Shown in pieces: positions 18,668 to 26,936 of a stretch of 53,602 nt of DNA (the stretch's first letter is position 1; each line of letters starts with the position of its first letter). The stretch is taken from contig JAWKVZ010000011.1 of the NCBI GenBank assembly GCA_041397725.1, positions 1 through 53,602 of the forward strand, in the 5' to 3' direction. The notes beneath the pieces were generated by a model. It was given only the letters and a program-made list of their open reading frames with translations. It did not search any database and had not been told where the DNA came from. The DNA is from JAGRKR01 sp041397725. GTDB lineage: Bacteria > Pseudomonadota > Alphaproteobacteria > Rhizobiales > Hyphomicrobiaceae. The position numbers and the translations under genes were made by a program.

Positions 18668-20173
18668 ATGGAGCTCTTTTCCAATCTCGCGCTCGGGTTC
18701 GAAACAGCGCTCACGCTGCAGAATCTCGGCTATGCCCTGATCGGCTGCCTGCTCGGCACGCTCATCGGCGTGCTGCCCGGCATCGGGCCGCTGGCGACCA
18801 TCTCCATGCTGCTGCCGATCACATACGCACTCCCGCCGGTCTCGGCCCTGATCATGCTGGCGGGGATCTACTACGGCGCGCAATACGGCGGTTCGACCAC
18901 GGCGATTCTCGTCAACGTGCCCGGCGAAGCCTCTTCGGTAATGACCAGTCTCGACGGCTACGAGATGGCCAAGCAGGGGCGCGCCGGCTCTGCTCTGGCG
19001 ATTGCCGCGCTCGGCTCGCTGTTCGCGGGCTGCGTAGGAACCCTCGTGCTCGCCGCGCTCGCCGGACCCATGACGGTGTTCGCGCTGAAATTCGGACCAA
19101 CGGAGAATTTCGCCCTCGTGGTGCTGGGCTTGTGCGGCGCCATCGTGCTGGCGTCCGACTCGCTTATCAAGTCGATCGCGATGGTGATCTTCGGCTTGCT
19201 GCTGGGGCTCGTCGGCATCGACGTCAACTCCGGTAAGCCGCGCTTCGACTTCGGCATCGCCGAGCTGGCGGACGGCATCGGTTTCATCACGATCGCCTTG
19301 GCGTTCTTCGGCATCGCGGAAATCCTGCGCAATCTCGAGTCGCCCGAAGATACCGAGAAGTTCACGAGCAAGATCACGCGGCTTTGGCCGACCCGGCAGG
19401 ACTTTCGCAGGGCGACGCCCGCGGTGCTGCGCGGCACCGCGCTCGGCTCGCTGTTGGGCGTGCTGCCCGGTGGCGGCGCGGCCTTGTCGGCGTTCGCGGC
19501 ATACATGCTGGAGCGCAAGGTGTCTCGCTACGCCAATGAGCTCGGCACGGGGGCCGTCGAAGGTGTCGCGGCGCCGGAGTCCGCCAACAACGCCGCCTCT
19601 CAGACATCCTTCGTGCCTATGCTCACGTTGGGGCTGCCATCGAACGGCGTCATGGCGCTCATGGTCGGGGCGATGACCATTCACAACATCCAGCCGGGTC
19701 CGCAGGTCATGACCTCGAACCCGACCCTGTTCTGGGGCCTGATCGCTTCGATGTGGATCGGCAATCTGATGCTGGTCATTCTCAACCTGCCGCTGATCGG
19801 CATCTGGGTGAAGCTGCTGACCATCCCCTACCGCTACCTGTTCCCGGCCATCCTGACATTCTGCGTCATCGGCGTCTTCAGCACGCAAAACAACGTCTTC
19901 GACATCTACGTCGTCGCCGCCTTCTCCGTGCTGGCCATGATCGTCCTGAAGCTCGGCTTCCCGCCCGTGCCGCTGCTGCTCGGCTTCATTCTCGGGCCGA
20001 TGATGGAGGAGCACTTCCGCACCGCGCTCGTGCTCTCACGGGGCGACTTCCTGGTGTTCTTCAAGCATCCGATCTCGCTGGCTCTGTTGATCACGGCTGC
20101 CCTGCTGCTCTGCCTCGTGCTGCTGCCACGCGTGCGCAAGGGCCGCGAGCAGGCCTTCCAGGAGGACGCCTGA
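18668..20173 (+). CDS. tctA: Tripartite tricarboxylate transporter permease TctA
   Basis: 501 residues with about a dozen membrane segments. TctA signatures are strong: GVLPGIGPLATISMLLPITY near the N-terminus, YYGAQYGGSTTAILVNVPGEASS (about 61-83), and the second repeat GVLPGGGAALSAFAAYMLE followed by GAVEGVAAPESANNAASQTSFVP. The internal repeat is normal for the family. It forms the transport channel with TctB and receives substrate from TctC. Confidence 0.94.
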   Translation: MELFSNLALGFETALTLQNLGYALIGCLLGTLIGVLPGIGPLATISMLLPITYALPPVSALIMLAGIYYGAQYGGSTTAILVNVPGEASSVMTSLDGYEMAKQGRAGSALAIAALGSLFAGCVGTLVLAALAGPMTVFALKFGPTENFALVVLGLCGAIVLASDSLIKSIAMVIFGLLLGLVGIDVNSGKPRFDFGIAELADGIGFITIALAFFGIAEILRNLESPEDTEKFTSKITRLWPTRQDFRRATPAVLRGTALGSLLGVLPGGGAALSAFAAYMLERKVSRYANELGTGAVEGVAAPESANNAASQTSFVPMLTLGLPSNGVMALMVGAMTIHNIQPGPQVMTSNPTLFWGLIASMWIGNLMLVILNLPLIGIWVKLLTIPYRYLFPAILTFCVIGVFSTQNNVFDIYVVAAFSVLAMIVLKLGFPPVPLLLGFILGPMMEEHFRTALVLSRGDFLVFFKHPISLALLITAALLLCLVLLPRVRKGREQAFQEDA

Positions 20174-20303
20174 GCGCTCCTGCAACGACCGGTGGCCCGG
20201 CTTCGTGTCCGGCCGTCCTCGTGCGCGAAGCCGCGAGAAGACGATTGAGCTGCGCCCATCCTTGGAGCACAGTTAGGGGTCTGGACAAATCCTGGAGACA
20301 TTG

Positions 20304-21293
20304 ATGAGCGATATGACGTTGAGTCTGGCCTGCCTGCCGACCGATCGGTCGCGGGCCGTGCTCGAGGGGCGAATTCGCATTCCAGGGGTCTCGATCCGGC
20401 CCATGCCGGGCACGCCGGGAGAGATCTTCGTCAAGGCGCTCAAGGAGCAGGCCTTCGACATCACCGAGATGTCCATGGCGAGCCACATCATGGAGACGGC
20501 GCGTGGCACGGCAACGTACGTCGGCGTGCCGATCTTCCTGTCGCGGCTGTTCCGCCATTCGGCGATCTACGTGCGCTCCGACCGCGGCATCGACCGCCCG
20601 GAGGATCTCAAGGGCCGGCGCGTCGGCGTGCCGGAGTTTCCCCAGACGGCAGGCATGTGGGTTCGGGGCATCCTGCGCGACGAGCATGGCGTCGGGGTGC
20701 GTGACGTCTCCTGGCGCATCGGCGGACAGGATGTAGCACGCGCCAGCCGGCGCAGCGACGTCGTCCTGCCCGCAGGGCTCGACGTCGCCGCCATCCCCGA
20801 CGGCGAGACGCTCAACGGCCTGCTCGCCAAGGGGGAGCTCGACGCGATCATCTCACCGCATCCACCGCCCTACTACGGCGATGCCGGCGTGCCGGTCCGT
20901 CGCCTGTTCGAGGACTACGCTGCGCGCGAGGCGGACTATCACACGCGCACCGGCTTCTTCCCGATCATGCATTGCGTGGCCATCCGCAAGTCGCTCGCTG
21001 CGGCGCATCCGGAGTTGCCACTCAAGGTTTTCCGGGCGTTCGTCGATGCGCGCAATCTGGCGATGCAGGATCTCGAGCACATCGACGTGCTCCGCGTCTC
21101 GCTGCCGTTCCTGCACAAGGCCATGGCCGAGATGCGGGCGTTGATGGGCGCGGACCTCTGGCCCTACGGCTTCGCACGCAACCAGAAGGAACTCGCCGCC
21201 ATGACGCGCTACGCCCATGAGGACGGTTTGACGGCGAGCGCGCTGGACCCCGCCGCGCTGTTCCACCCGTCCACGCTCGGCCTAACGGCTTGA
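20304..21293 (+). CDS. 4,5-dihydroxyphthalate decarboxylase-like (substrate-binding-fold) protein
   Basis: 329 residues from ATG 20304 (CTGGAGAC just upstream; TTG 20301 is an alternative). The sequence resembles the 4,5-dihydroxyphthalate decarboxylase (Pht5) family: LEGRIRIPGV, FDITEMSMAS, RLFRHSAIYV, GRRVGVPEFPQTAGMWVRGIL, RTGFFPIMHCVAIR and DLWPYGFARN. The fold is periplasmic-binding-like but there is no signal peptide, so it is cytoplasmic. Many family members have no proven reaction. In this operon it may decarboxylate an aromatic or unsaturated acid. 130 bp separate it from tctA; nothing regulatory is evident there. Confidence 0.82.
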   Translation: MSDMTLSLACLPTDRSRAVLEGRIRIPGVSIRPMPGTPGEIFVKALKEQAFDITEMSMASHIMETARGTATYVGVPIFLSRLFRHSAIYVRSDRGIDRPEDLKGRRVGVPEFPQTAGMWVRGILRDEHGVGVRDVSWRIGGQDVARASRRSDVVLPAGLDVAAIPDGETLNGLLAKGELDAIISPHPPPYYGDAGVPVRRLFEDYAAREADYHTRTGFFPIMHCVAIRKSLAAAHPELPLKVFRAFVDARNLAMQDLEHIDVLRVSLPFLHKAMAEMRALMGADLWPYGFARNQKELAAMTRYAHEDGLTASALDPAALFHPSTLGLTA

Positions 21294-21357
21294 CGCCTCG
21301 CGTTGCGGGCTCACGCCCCTCACGCCCTAGCGAAACTACAGGATCAAGGAGTTCCTC

Positions 21358-22410
21358 ATGCCCGTCGTGCCAGTCGATCGCCTGCGTACCATCGTGAAGA
21401 CCCTGCTCATGTCCGCGGGAGCCTCGGAGAGCGAGGCCGCCACCGTCTCGCGCTATTCCGTCGCCGCGAACCTCGCGGGCCACGACTCTCATGGTGTCAT
21501 TCAGATTCCGACGTACATCGATCGTATCGGCAAGGGCCACATCGTCCCTGGCGCACCCTTCGAGATCAAGCAGGAGAGCCCGACGACCACGGTTATCGAC
21601 GGCAACTGGGGCTTCGGCTACGTCGTCGCCGAGAAGGCGATGCAATTGACCATCGAGAAGGCGCGCAAGTCCAACGTGGCGGCGACGACGATCCTGCGCC
21701 AGAGCCATATCGGCCGCGTGTCCGCCTATCCGCTGATGGCCGCCGAAGCCGGCATGATTGCCATCATGACGGCGGATTCCGGCCGCTCGCCGAAGTCCGT
21801 GGCACCCTTCGGCGGCCGCGCGCCGCGCCTTGGCACGAACCCGATCTGCATTGCGGTGCCGTCCGACCTCGAGGCGCCCTTCTACATCGACATGGCCACG
21901 TCCGGAGTGGCGGTGGGCAAGATCAAGCTCGCGGAGGCTCGCGGACAGACGATTCCGGAAGGCTGGATCGTCGACAAGGAGGGCAAGCCGACCACCGATC
22001 CGGCGGATTATGGCCGTGGCGGCGTCGTGCTGCCACTGGGTGGTGCGGAGGGCCACAAGGGCTATGGCCTATCAGCCATGATCGAGGTTCTGTCGGCGCT
22101 GCTGCCGGGGCTCGGTTTCGGTGTCGATCCGACCGGGCGGCACAACGACGGCTGCTTCATCGCCGTCTTCAACGTGCCGGCGTTCCGTGACCTCGCCACC
22201 TTCAAGCGGGAGGTTGCCGACTTTGCCCGCTACCTCAAGGAGACGCCCACGGCCGATGGCTTCGACGAGGTGCTTTATCCCGGTGAGGTCGAGTACCGGC
22301 GGGAGCAGGAGCGACTGAAGGCCGGTGTAGGCGTCGAGGAAAAGACCTGGAAGGCCTTCGTTGACCTCGCCGGCAAGTTCGGCGTCGCCAGCGAGCTGGG
22401 TCTTGCCTAG
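21358..22410 (+). CDS. Malate/L-lactate dehydrogenase-family oxidoreductase (Ldh2)
   Basis: 350 residues. The family signature is AANLAGHDSHGVIQIPTYIDRIGKG near the N-terminus (catalytic His in GHDSHG), with VIDGNWGFGYVVAEKAM, QSHIGRVSAYPLMAAEAGMI and GTNPICIAVP. Members are NAD(P)H-dependent 2-oxoacid reductases (malate, lactate, ureidoglycolate, 2,3-diketogulonate), structurally unrelated to classical malate dehydrogenase. It would interconvert a 2-hydroxy and a 2-oxo acid, probably as the final step of the neighbouring carboxylate pathway. The start ATG has AAGGAG 8 bases upstream. Last plus-strand gene of the run. Confidence 0.88.
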   Translation: MPVVPVDRLRTIVKTLLMSAGASESEAATVSRYSVAANLAGHDSHGVIQIPTYIDRIGKGHIVPGAPFEIKQESPTTTVIDGNWGFGYVVAEKAMQLTIEKARKSNVAATTILRQSHIGRVSAYPLMAAEAGMIAIMTADSGRSPKSVAPFGGRAPRLGTNPICIAVPSDLEAPFYIDMATSGVAVGKIKLAEARGQTIPEGWIVDKEGKPTTDPADYGRGGVVLPLGGAEGHKGYGLSAMIEVLSALLPGLGFGVDPTGRHNDGCFIAVFNVPAFRDLATFKREVADFARYLKETPTADGFDEVLYPGEVEYRREQERLKAGVGVEEKTWKAFVDLAGKFGVASELGLA

Positions 22411-22497
22411 AGCCCGATCGCCGGAGATGGAAGCGTCCGCGCTTCCATCGAAGGCGTGAATCGGTCTCTGGAGCAAGAGCCCGATCGCCGGAGATGG
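22409..22497. repeat. 22-bp direct repeat pair (period 67)
   Basis: An identical 22-base sequence (starting AGAGCCCGATCGCC, ending GAGATGG) occurs at 22409-22430 and 22476-22497. The first copy overlaps the stop codon of the dehydrogenase gene. It lies in the 134-bp gap between two convergent genes. It looks like a copy of an intergenic repeat family, but relatives elsewhere in the genome cannot be checked from here. Confidence 0.6.
22426..22449. terminator. perfect 10-bp hairpin after the catabolic run
   Basis: Arms GATGGAAGCG and CGCTTCCATC pair perfectly around a TCCG tetraloop, 15 bases after the dehydrogenase stop and overlapping the first direct-repeat copy. There is no T-tract, so it may be a terminator, an mRNA 3'-end stabiliser or part of the repeat. 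Confidence 0.5.
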
Positions 22498-22513
22498 CGC
22501 CACGGCGCGAGGA

Positions 22514-22537
22514 GGAGGCGGGGCGATGCCCGCCTCC
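22514..22537. terminator. 9-bp hairpin at the convergent junction
   Basis: Arms GGAGGCGGG and CCCGCCTCC around a 6-base loop, 8 bases beyond the aminotransferase stop codon (minus strand). It is probably the terminator or 3' end of the minus-strand transcript; no clear T-run is present on either strand. Confidence 0.4.
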
Positions 22538-22544
22538 ATCGGTT

Positions 22545-23843
22545 TCAGGCCGGGGCCTTCTCGGAAATCTCGTCGAAGGCGGTCGACCAGGCGGCCAGAG
22601 TCTTGGCAACGTCGGCCTCGTCGTGGGCGAGGGAGATGTAGTACTTGCTCTCGCCCTTCAGGATCCCCTGGGCTTGCAGGGCGCGGTTGAGGCGGCGCAT
22701 GCGGTCGGCGTTGCCCGAGTGCATGCCCCTGTAGTCACGCACCTCCGACGACGTGAAGACGAGGTCGAAGAGCGGCGCCTCGCCGATGACCTGCGCCGCG
22801 ATGCCACGCTCCTTGATGAGAGCCTTGAGCCCGCTGCGCAGACGATTACCTGTCGTGAACAGCCGATCGTAGGCGCCGGGCTCGGAGAGGACGCCAAGCG
22901 TCGCCAGTCCGGCCGCCGCGGCGACGGGATTGCCGCTGAGCGTGCCGATCTGCGGCATGTAGCGATCCTCGGGCACGGCGCCCTTGTCGAAATGCTTCAT
23001 GATGTCGGCGCGGCCCGCGACCGCCGCCAGCGGGAAGCCGCCGCCGACGACCTTGCCGAGGGTGCAGACGTCGGGCGTGACGCCGTAGTAGGCCTGTGCA
23101 CCGCCATAGGCGAACCGGAAGCCGGTCACGACCTCGTCGAAGATCAGCGGGATGCCGAGAGCGGCCGTGACCTCGCGCAGCGCCTCGAGGAAGCCGGGCT
23201 TCGGCGGCAGCAGTCGCTGGAAGGGCTCCACGATGACGCCGGCCAGCTCGTCGCGATGCTGGCGGATGATGTCGGCGGCCGCGTCCGCGTCGTTGAACGG
23301 CGCGATCAGCATTTCCCCGCGCACTGCGTCGGGGATGCCGGCCGAGTCGGGTGTCGCCACGGGGAAGTTCCCGGGTCGCTTGGGCGACATGCTCATGAGC
23401 GCGTAGTCGCCCATGCCGTGGAAGCCGCCCTCGAACTTCAGGATCTTCTCCTTGCCTCGGTAGGCGCGCGCCAGCCGCATCGCATAGTGCGTCGCCTCGC
23501 TGCCGCTCGACGTGAAGCGGACCTTCTCCGCGCAGGCCACGGCCTTGCAGATCGCCTCGGCCAGCAGGATGCCGTTCTCGTTGTTGACGAAGAAGGTCGT
23601 GCCGCGCGGAATCTGGTCGAGGACGGCCTCCATCACCTTCGGATGCGCATGCCCGATCAGCATTGGTCCGGAACCGAGGAGGAAGTCGACGTACTCGTTG
23701 CCGCTGTGATCCCACACGCGCCCGCCGCGGCCCTCGCGGATGACGATGTCGTGGGTGACATTGCCGAAGGTGCCGGCCGGCAGGTAGGTCTTGGCCTTGT
23801 CGATCAGACTCTGCTCGTACTCGTTGATGTGCCGTGTGGTCAT
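22545..23843 (-). CDS. Class III aminotransferase, glutamate-1-semialdehyde aminomutase-like
   Basis: 432 residues, PLP fold type I. TSSGSEATHYAMRLARAYRGK, FEGGFHG, the cofactor Asp236 in FDEVVTGFR and the Schiff-base Lys264 in LGKVVGGGFP match glutamate-1-semialdehyde 2,1-aminomutase and related omega-aminotransferases. True HemL usually sits with housekeeping genes. Here it neighbours an SDR and a catabolic cluster, so a catabolic transaminase or aminomutase is as likely. The ribosome binding site GAGGAGAG is 7 bases before the ATG. Confidence 0.85.
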   Translation of the reverse strand: MTTRHINEYEQSLIDKAKTYLPAGTFGNVTHDIVIREGRGGRVWDHSGNEYVDFLLGSGPMLIGHAHPKVMEAVLDQIPRGTTFFVNNENGILLAEAICKAVACAEKVRFTSSGSEATHYAMRLARAYRGKEKILKFEGGFHGMGDYALMSMSPKRPGNFPVATPDSAGIPDAVRGEMLIAPFNDADAAADIIRQHRDELAGVIVEPFQRLLPPKPGFLEALREVTAALGIPLIFDEVVTGFRFAYGGAQAYYGVTPDVCTLGKVVGGGFPLAAVAGRADIMKHFDKGAVPEDRYMPQIGTLSGNPVAAAAGLATLGVLSEPGAYDRLFTTGNRLRSGLKALIKERGIAAQVIGEAPLFDLVFTSSEVRDYRGMHSGNADRMRRLNRALQAQGILKGESKYYISLAHDEADVAKTLAAWSTAFDEISEKAPA

Positions 23844-23881
23844 TGCGATCTCTCCTCGCCTCTTGATCGGTATCCGTCCCG

Positions 23882-24580
23882 TCAGAATTTCTCGACCCAG
23901 GGCCTCAGCTCGACCTCGAGGCTCCAGGCGCTGCGCGGCTGCTTCAGAACGGCCATGTAGGTCTGTGCGATTGCGTCAGGATCGAGCAGGCTGTCCGCCT
24001 CTCCCGCGGCCTCGGTGCGCCCCTTGTCGGCATTGCGGACACCACCGTCGATGACGAAATGGGCGACATGGATGCCCTTGGGCTGCATCTCGCGCGCGAG
24101 CGATTGCGCCAGGCCCCGGAGGGCGAACTTGCCCATGGCGAACGGAGCGGACTGGGCATAGCCTTTGACGCTCGCCGAGGCGCCGGTGAAGAACAGTGCG
24201 CCGCGGCCTTGCGGCACCATACGACGCAGCGCCTCCTGGGCGACGAGGAAGCCTCCGTACGCCGAGACGTTCAGCGTTTCGGCGACCTTCATGGGATTGA
24301 GCTCCAGGAACGGGCCTCTCACGCGAAAGCTGGCGTTGTAGATGACGAGATCGATCTGGCGGCTCCAGGCGCGATCGAGCTCCGTGAACACGGCTGCGAC
24401 CTCGTCGATCCGCGTCGCGTCGCCAGAGAGAAGCATGGCGCCGGTTTCCTTCGCGAGGGAGGCCAGCTTGTCGGTATTGCGCGCGGCCAGCGCCACCCGA
24501 TAGCCGTCCTTGGCCAGGTGTCGCGCCAGAGCCGCGCTGATGCCGCTGCCGGCGCCGACGATGAGTGCAGTCGAGGACAT
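23882..24580 (-). CDS. SDR-family oxidoreductase with Phe in place of catalytic Tyr
   Basis: 232 residues. The nucleotide-binding loop GAGSGIS (9-15) and the NAS motif (82-84) identify a short-chain dehydrogenase. The active-site segment reads FTGASASVKGY...SAPFAMGKFALRGLAQS, so the normal YxxxK is F147xxxK151; Ser135 is kept. The Tyr normally acts as the acid/base, so ordinary carbonyl reduction is doubtful. I recall a subgroup of bacterial SDRs with FAxxKFALR at this place, so this is probably a family trait, not a mutation. The ribosome binding site CCGGAGA precedes the ATG. It lies 38 bases upstream of the aminotransferase and is probably co-transcribed with it. Confidence 0.82.
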   Translation of the reverse strand: MSSTALIVGAGSGISAALARHLAKDGYRVALAARNTDKLASLAKETGAMLLSGDATRIDEVAAVFTELDRAWSRQIDLVIYNASFRVRGPFLELNPMKVAETLNVSAYGGFLVAQEALRRMVPQGRGALFFTGASASVKGYAQSAPFAMGKFALRGLAQSLAREMQPKGIHVAHFVIDGGVRNADKGRTEAAGEADSLLDPDAIAQTYMAVLKQPRSAWSLEVELRPWVEKF

Positions 24581-24698
24581 TCAGATCTCCGGAGGTCTTC
24601 AAGCGATGTGGCCGGGGGGGCGTCCCGGCCCGGTTCTTCGGTCGGGGCAGTGTCTCGCTGCCGACAGTCCGATGCAAGCGGTTCCGTCACCCGGCTCG

Positions 24699-26897
24699 TC
24701 ACAGTGTGATCCCCGCGTAGCCGAGTGCGGGCCTGAGCCAATCTGGCAAGGTGACGCCCCCAGCCAGACGCACGACGGCGGCCGTCACCAGCAGGACGCA
24801 TACCGGGAACAGCACGAACTGGACGAAACGCACGGGCATGCGAACGATGGCGCGGCCCATCAAGGCTCTATTGGTCTCGAGAATGGACAGCCCGATCAAC
24901 AGGCTGATGGCGATCTGGCTGCCGACGAACAGGCGGTCCGACAAGGTGGCGGCGTCGGCAGAGGGCTTCGCGATCGAGAGATAGAGGGCAATGGCGGACA
25001 GGAGCGCGGTGACCTGGATGGCGATGCGCGCCTCGAACTCGCGCCGCGGGGTGAACACCGCCAGATACGCCACGAGCACGATGAACAACAGCGGGATGGC
25101 GGCGCGCAGCATGAAGTCGGTCGTCAGCCGGCTCACGACCCACGTGTAGTTGAACTTGTAGAAGGGGATGGTGCGGGGGTCGCCCGTCGCATCGCGGATC
25201 GTGACGATGAGGTCCTGATCCGAGCCGACGTAGTGCGTGGCGAGCCGCCAACCATCGACCTCGAACAGTTTATCACGCGCGGCCGCCGGCGGCGGTTGCA
25301 CGAAGAACGGCTCGGTCGTGCGCAGCGGCTGGAAGGAGATCGAGAGCTTCTGCGTATCGAACGGATAGGCCTCGAGCGCCGGGTTGAACATGAACTTCCC
25401 CGAGACCTTGTAGAGACGCACGCCGCCCGAGCTGCGCCCTTTGCCACTGTCGAGTTCCCGGATCGAGACGAGGGCGCGGTTGTCCAGAAGGCTGCGGGCG
25501 GCGGTGGTGAACTCGATCTGGGAGACGGCGATGTCGCGCTCGCTCTTCAGAGACAGATAGAAATCGGCCTGGAAGGTCCGCTCGCTGGTGTCGATGTTGT
25601 ACACCCGGGTCATGTCGATGCCGACATAGACGACGGGGACCGTGCGCACCTCGGCGCCCACCCGGACGTATTGCAGCGGCGCGAGCATGAAGAAGGCGCG
25701 GCCCGCCGGCCGCCAGACGATGAGCGTCTGCTCGCTCGAGGCCCGCCCTTCGGCAAAGGACCAGTCCTGCGCCCAGCCCCGATAGATGCGGTTGCCGGGC
25801 GTGAAGCTCGATAGCGCGCGGCCGATATCGCGGCGCAGTTGGCGCGGATCGTTGGCCTCGCTCTCTCCTGCGAGCGTGGTGATCATGGCGACGAGATCGG
25901 CGTAGCGCGCGCCGTAGCCGAGCGCATCGGGGCTGAAGATCGCGAGGTCGCGGCCGAAGGTGCCGCTGCGCACGAACTGTTGCAATCGCTCGTTGTTGAG
26001 CTTCGGCACGCCTCCCTCAGCCACGTCGTACATCGCGCCGGGATAGCCGGCGCCGTCGGGGTTGCGAAGCACCTTGCCGACGGTGCCGAGCAGGATGAAG
26101 GCGGGCAGCTGGATGCCTTCGCGCGCCAGGGCGCCGAGAAGCCTGGCGCCGGCGTCGCTGCCCAGAGATACGCAGATGAGATCGACACCACTCGACTTCA
26201 GCTCGCTGGCAAGCTGCTTGATCTCATCGGCAGAAAGCGTCCGATCGGCGGCGATGTGGCGGGTGACGGCGACCGGCGTGCCGCCATCGGAGATGGCGCG
26301 GTGGAGTGCCGAGGTATAGGCGTCCTTGTCGCGACCGACGAACGCGACCTTTCTGTAGCCCGCCTTGATGAAGGCGTTGATGGCGGACGCCTCGTGATCG
26401 ATCGAGCGCGTCATCGTGTAGATGTTCGGGTAGGCCGCGAACAGCTTGTTGACCGACATCTCCGAAATGAATGGGATGCCGCTCGCGCCGATCGCATCGA
26501 CCACGGTTGCGCCCCGGCTCGAGTTCCAAAGCCCGACAATGCCGATCAGCCGCTCGTCCGCGAGCGCGCGACGGACGTTCTCCTGTGTCCGCGCTGCCGA
26601 CTGCTGGTCGTCGAGGAAGGTCAAGCGCAGCGGATGGCCGCGCACACCGCCTGCGGCATTGATCATCGCCACGCGCCGGATGACGAAGGCGCGAATGGCG
26701 CGCAGCTCTTCCGATTCCGTGCCGTTCGGCTCGGAGCTGACGAGAACCACGATGGAGTAGTGCGGTTTGCCGCTCGCCTCGGCGGTCGCGTGCGCCGGAG
26801 GTGCGCCCGATGTGAGCACCTGGGCCAACGTCAGCGCAGCCACGATCATGGCGCGCATGACATGTCCGGCGACCCGGCGAATTGGCAATCGTGGCAT
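24699..26897 (-). CDS. Pentameric ligand-gated ion channel with N-terminal periplasmic-binding domain
   Basis: 732 residues. Signal peptide 1-38. Residues 45-400 form a type I periplasmic-binding domain like ABC amino-acid receptors (YSIVVLVSSEPNGTESEELRA, VGLWNSSRGATVVDAIGASGIPFIS, YRKVAFVGRD, GVDLICVSLGSDAG). Residues 415-590 form a beta-rich domain with pLGIC features: VVYVGIDMTRVYNIDTSERTF and YPFDTQKLSISF, without the Cys pair, as in bacterial channels. Four membrane helices follow: M1 594-615 with Pro602, M2 622-643, M3 651-674, M4 689-713. Aligned from memory to GLIC, M2 has Glu622 at -2', Arg624 at 0', Thr630 at 6' and Leu633 at 9' (gate), which predicts a cation-selective pore. 39 bases downstream of the USP-like gene, GGGGGGAG before the ATG. 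The ligand is unknown. Confidence 0.85.
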   Translation of the reverse strand: MPRLPIRRVAGHVMRAMIVAALTLAQVLTSGAPPAHATAEASGKPHYSIVVLVSSEPNGTESEELRAIRAFVIRRVAMINAAGGVRGHPLRLTFLDDQQSAARTQENVRRALADERLIGIVGLWNSSRGATVVDAIGASGIPFISEMSVNKLFAAYPNIYTMTRSIDHEASAINAFIKAGYRKVAFVGRDKDAYTSALHRAISDGGTPVAVTRHIAADRTLSADEIKQLASELKSSGVDLICVSLGSDAGARLLGALAREGIQLPAFILLGTVGKVLRNPDGAGYPGAMYDVAEGGVPKLNNERLQQFVRSGTFGRDLAIFSPDALGYGARYADLVAMITTLAGESEANDPRQLRRDIGRALSSFTPGNRIYRGWAQDWSFAEGRASSEQTLIVWRPAGRAFFMLAPLQYVRVGAEVRTVPVVYVGIDMTRVYNIDTSERTFQADFYLSLKSERDIAVSQIEFTTAARSLLDNRALVSIRELDSGKGRSSGGVRLYKVSGKFMFNPALEAYPFDTQKLSISFQPLRTTEPFFVQPPPAAARDKLFEVDGWRLATHYVGSDQDLIVTIRDATGDPRTIPFYKFNYTWVVSRLTTDFMLRAAIPLLFIVLVAYLAVFTPRREFEARIAIQVTALLSAIALYLSIAKPSADAATLSDRLFVGSQIAISLLIGLSILETNRALMGRAIVRMPVRFVQFVLFPVCVLLVTAAVVRLAGGVTLPDWLRPALGYAGITL

Positions 26898-26936
26898 CGC
26901 TCCCCCCGCGCTACGGCCGTCCGCTGCCGCGCCTCG

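Noticed and set aside
22494..23960. A 488-codon plus-strand frame across the aminotransferase
   Set aside because: Antisense shadow; the minus strand gives a complete PLP enzyme with cofactor Lys and Asp.
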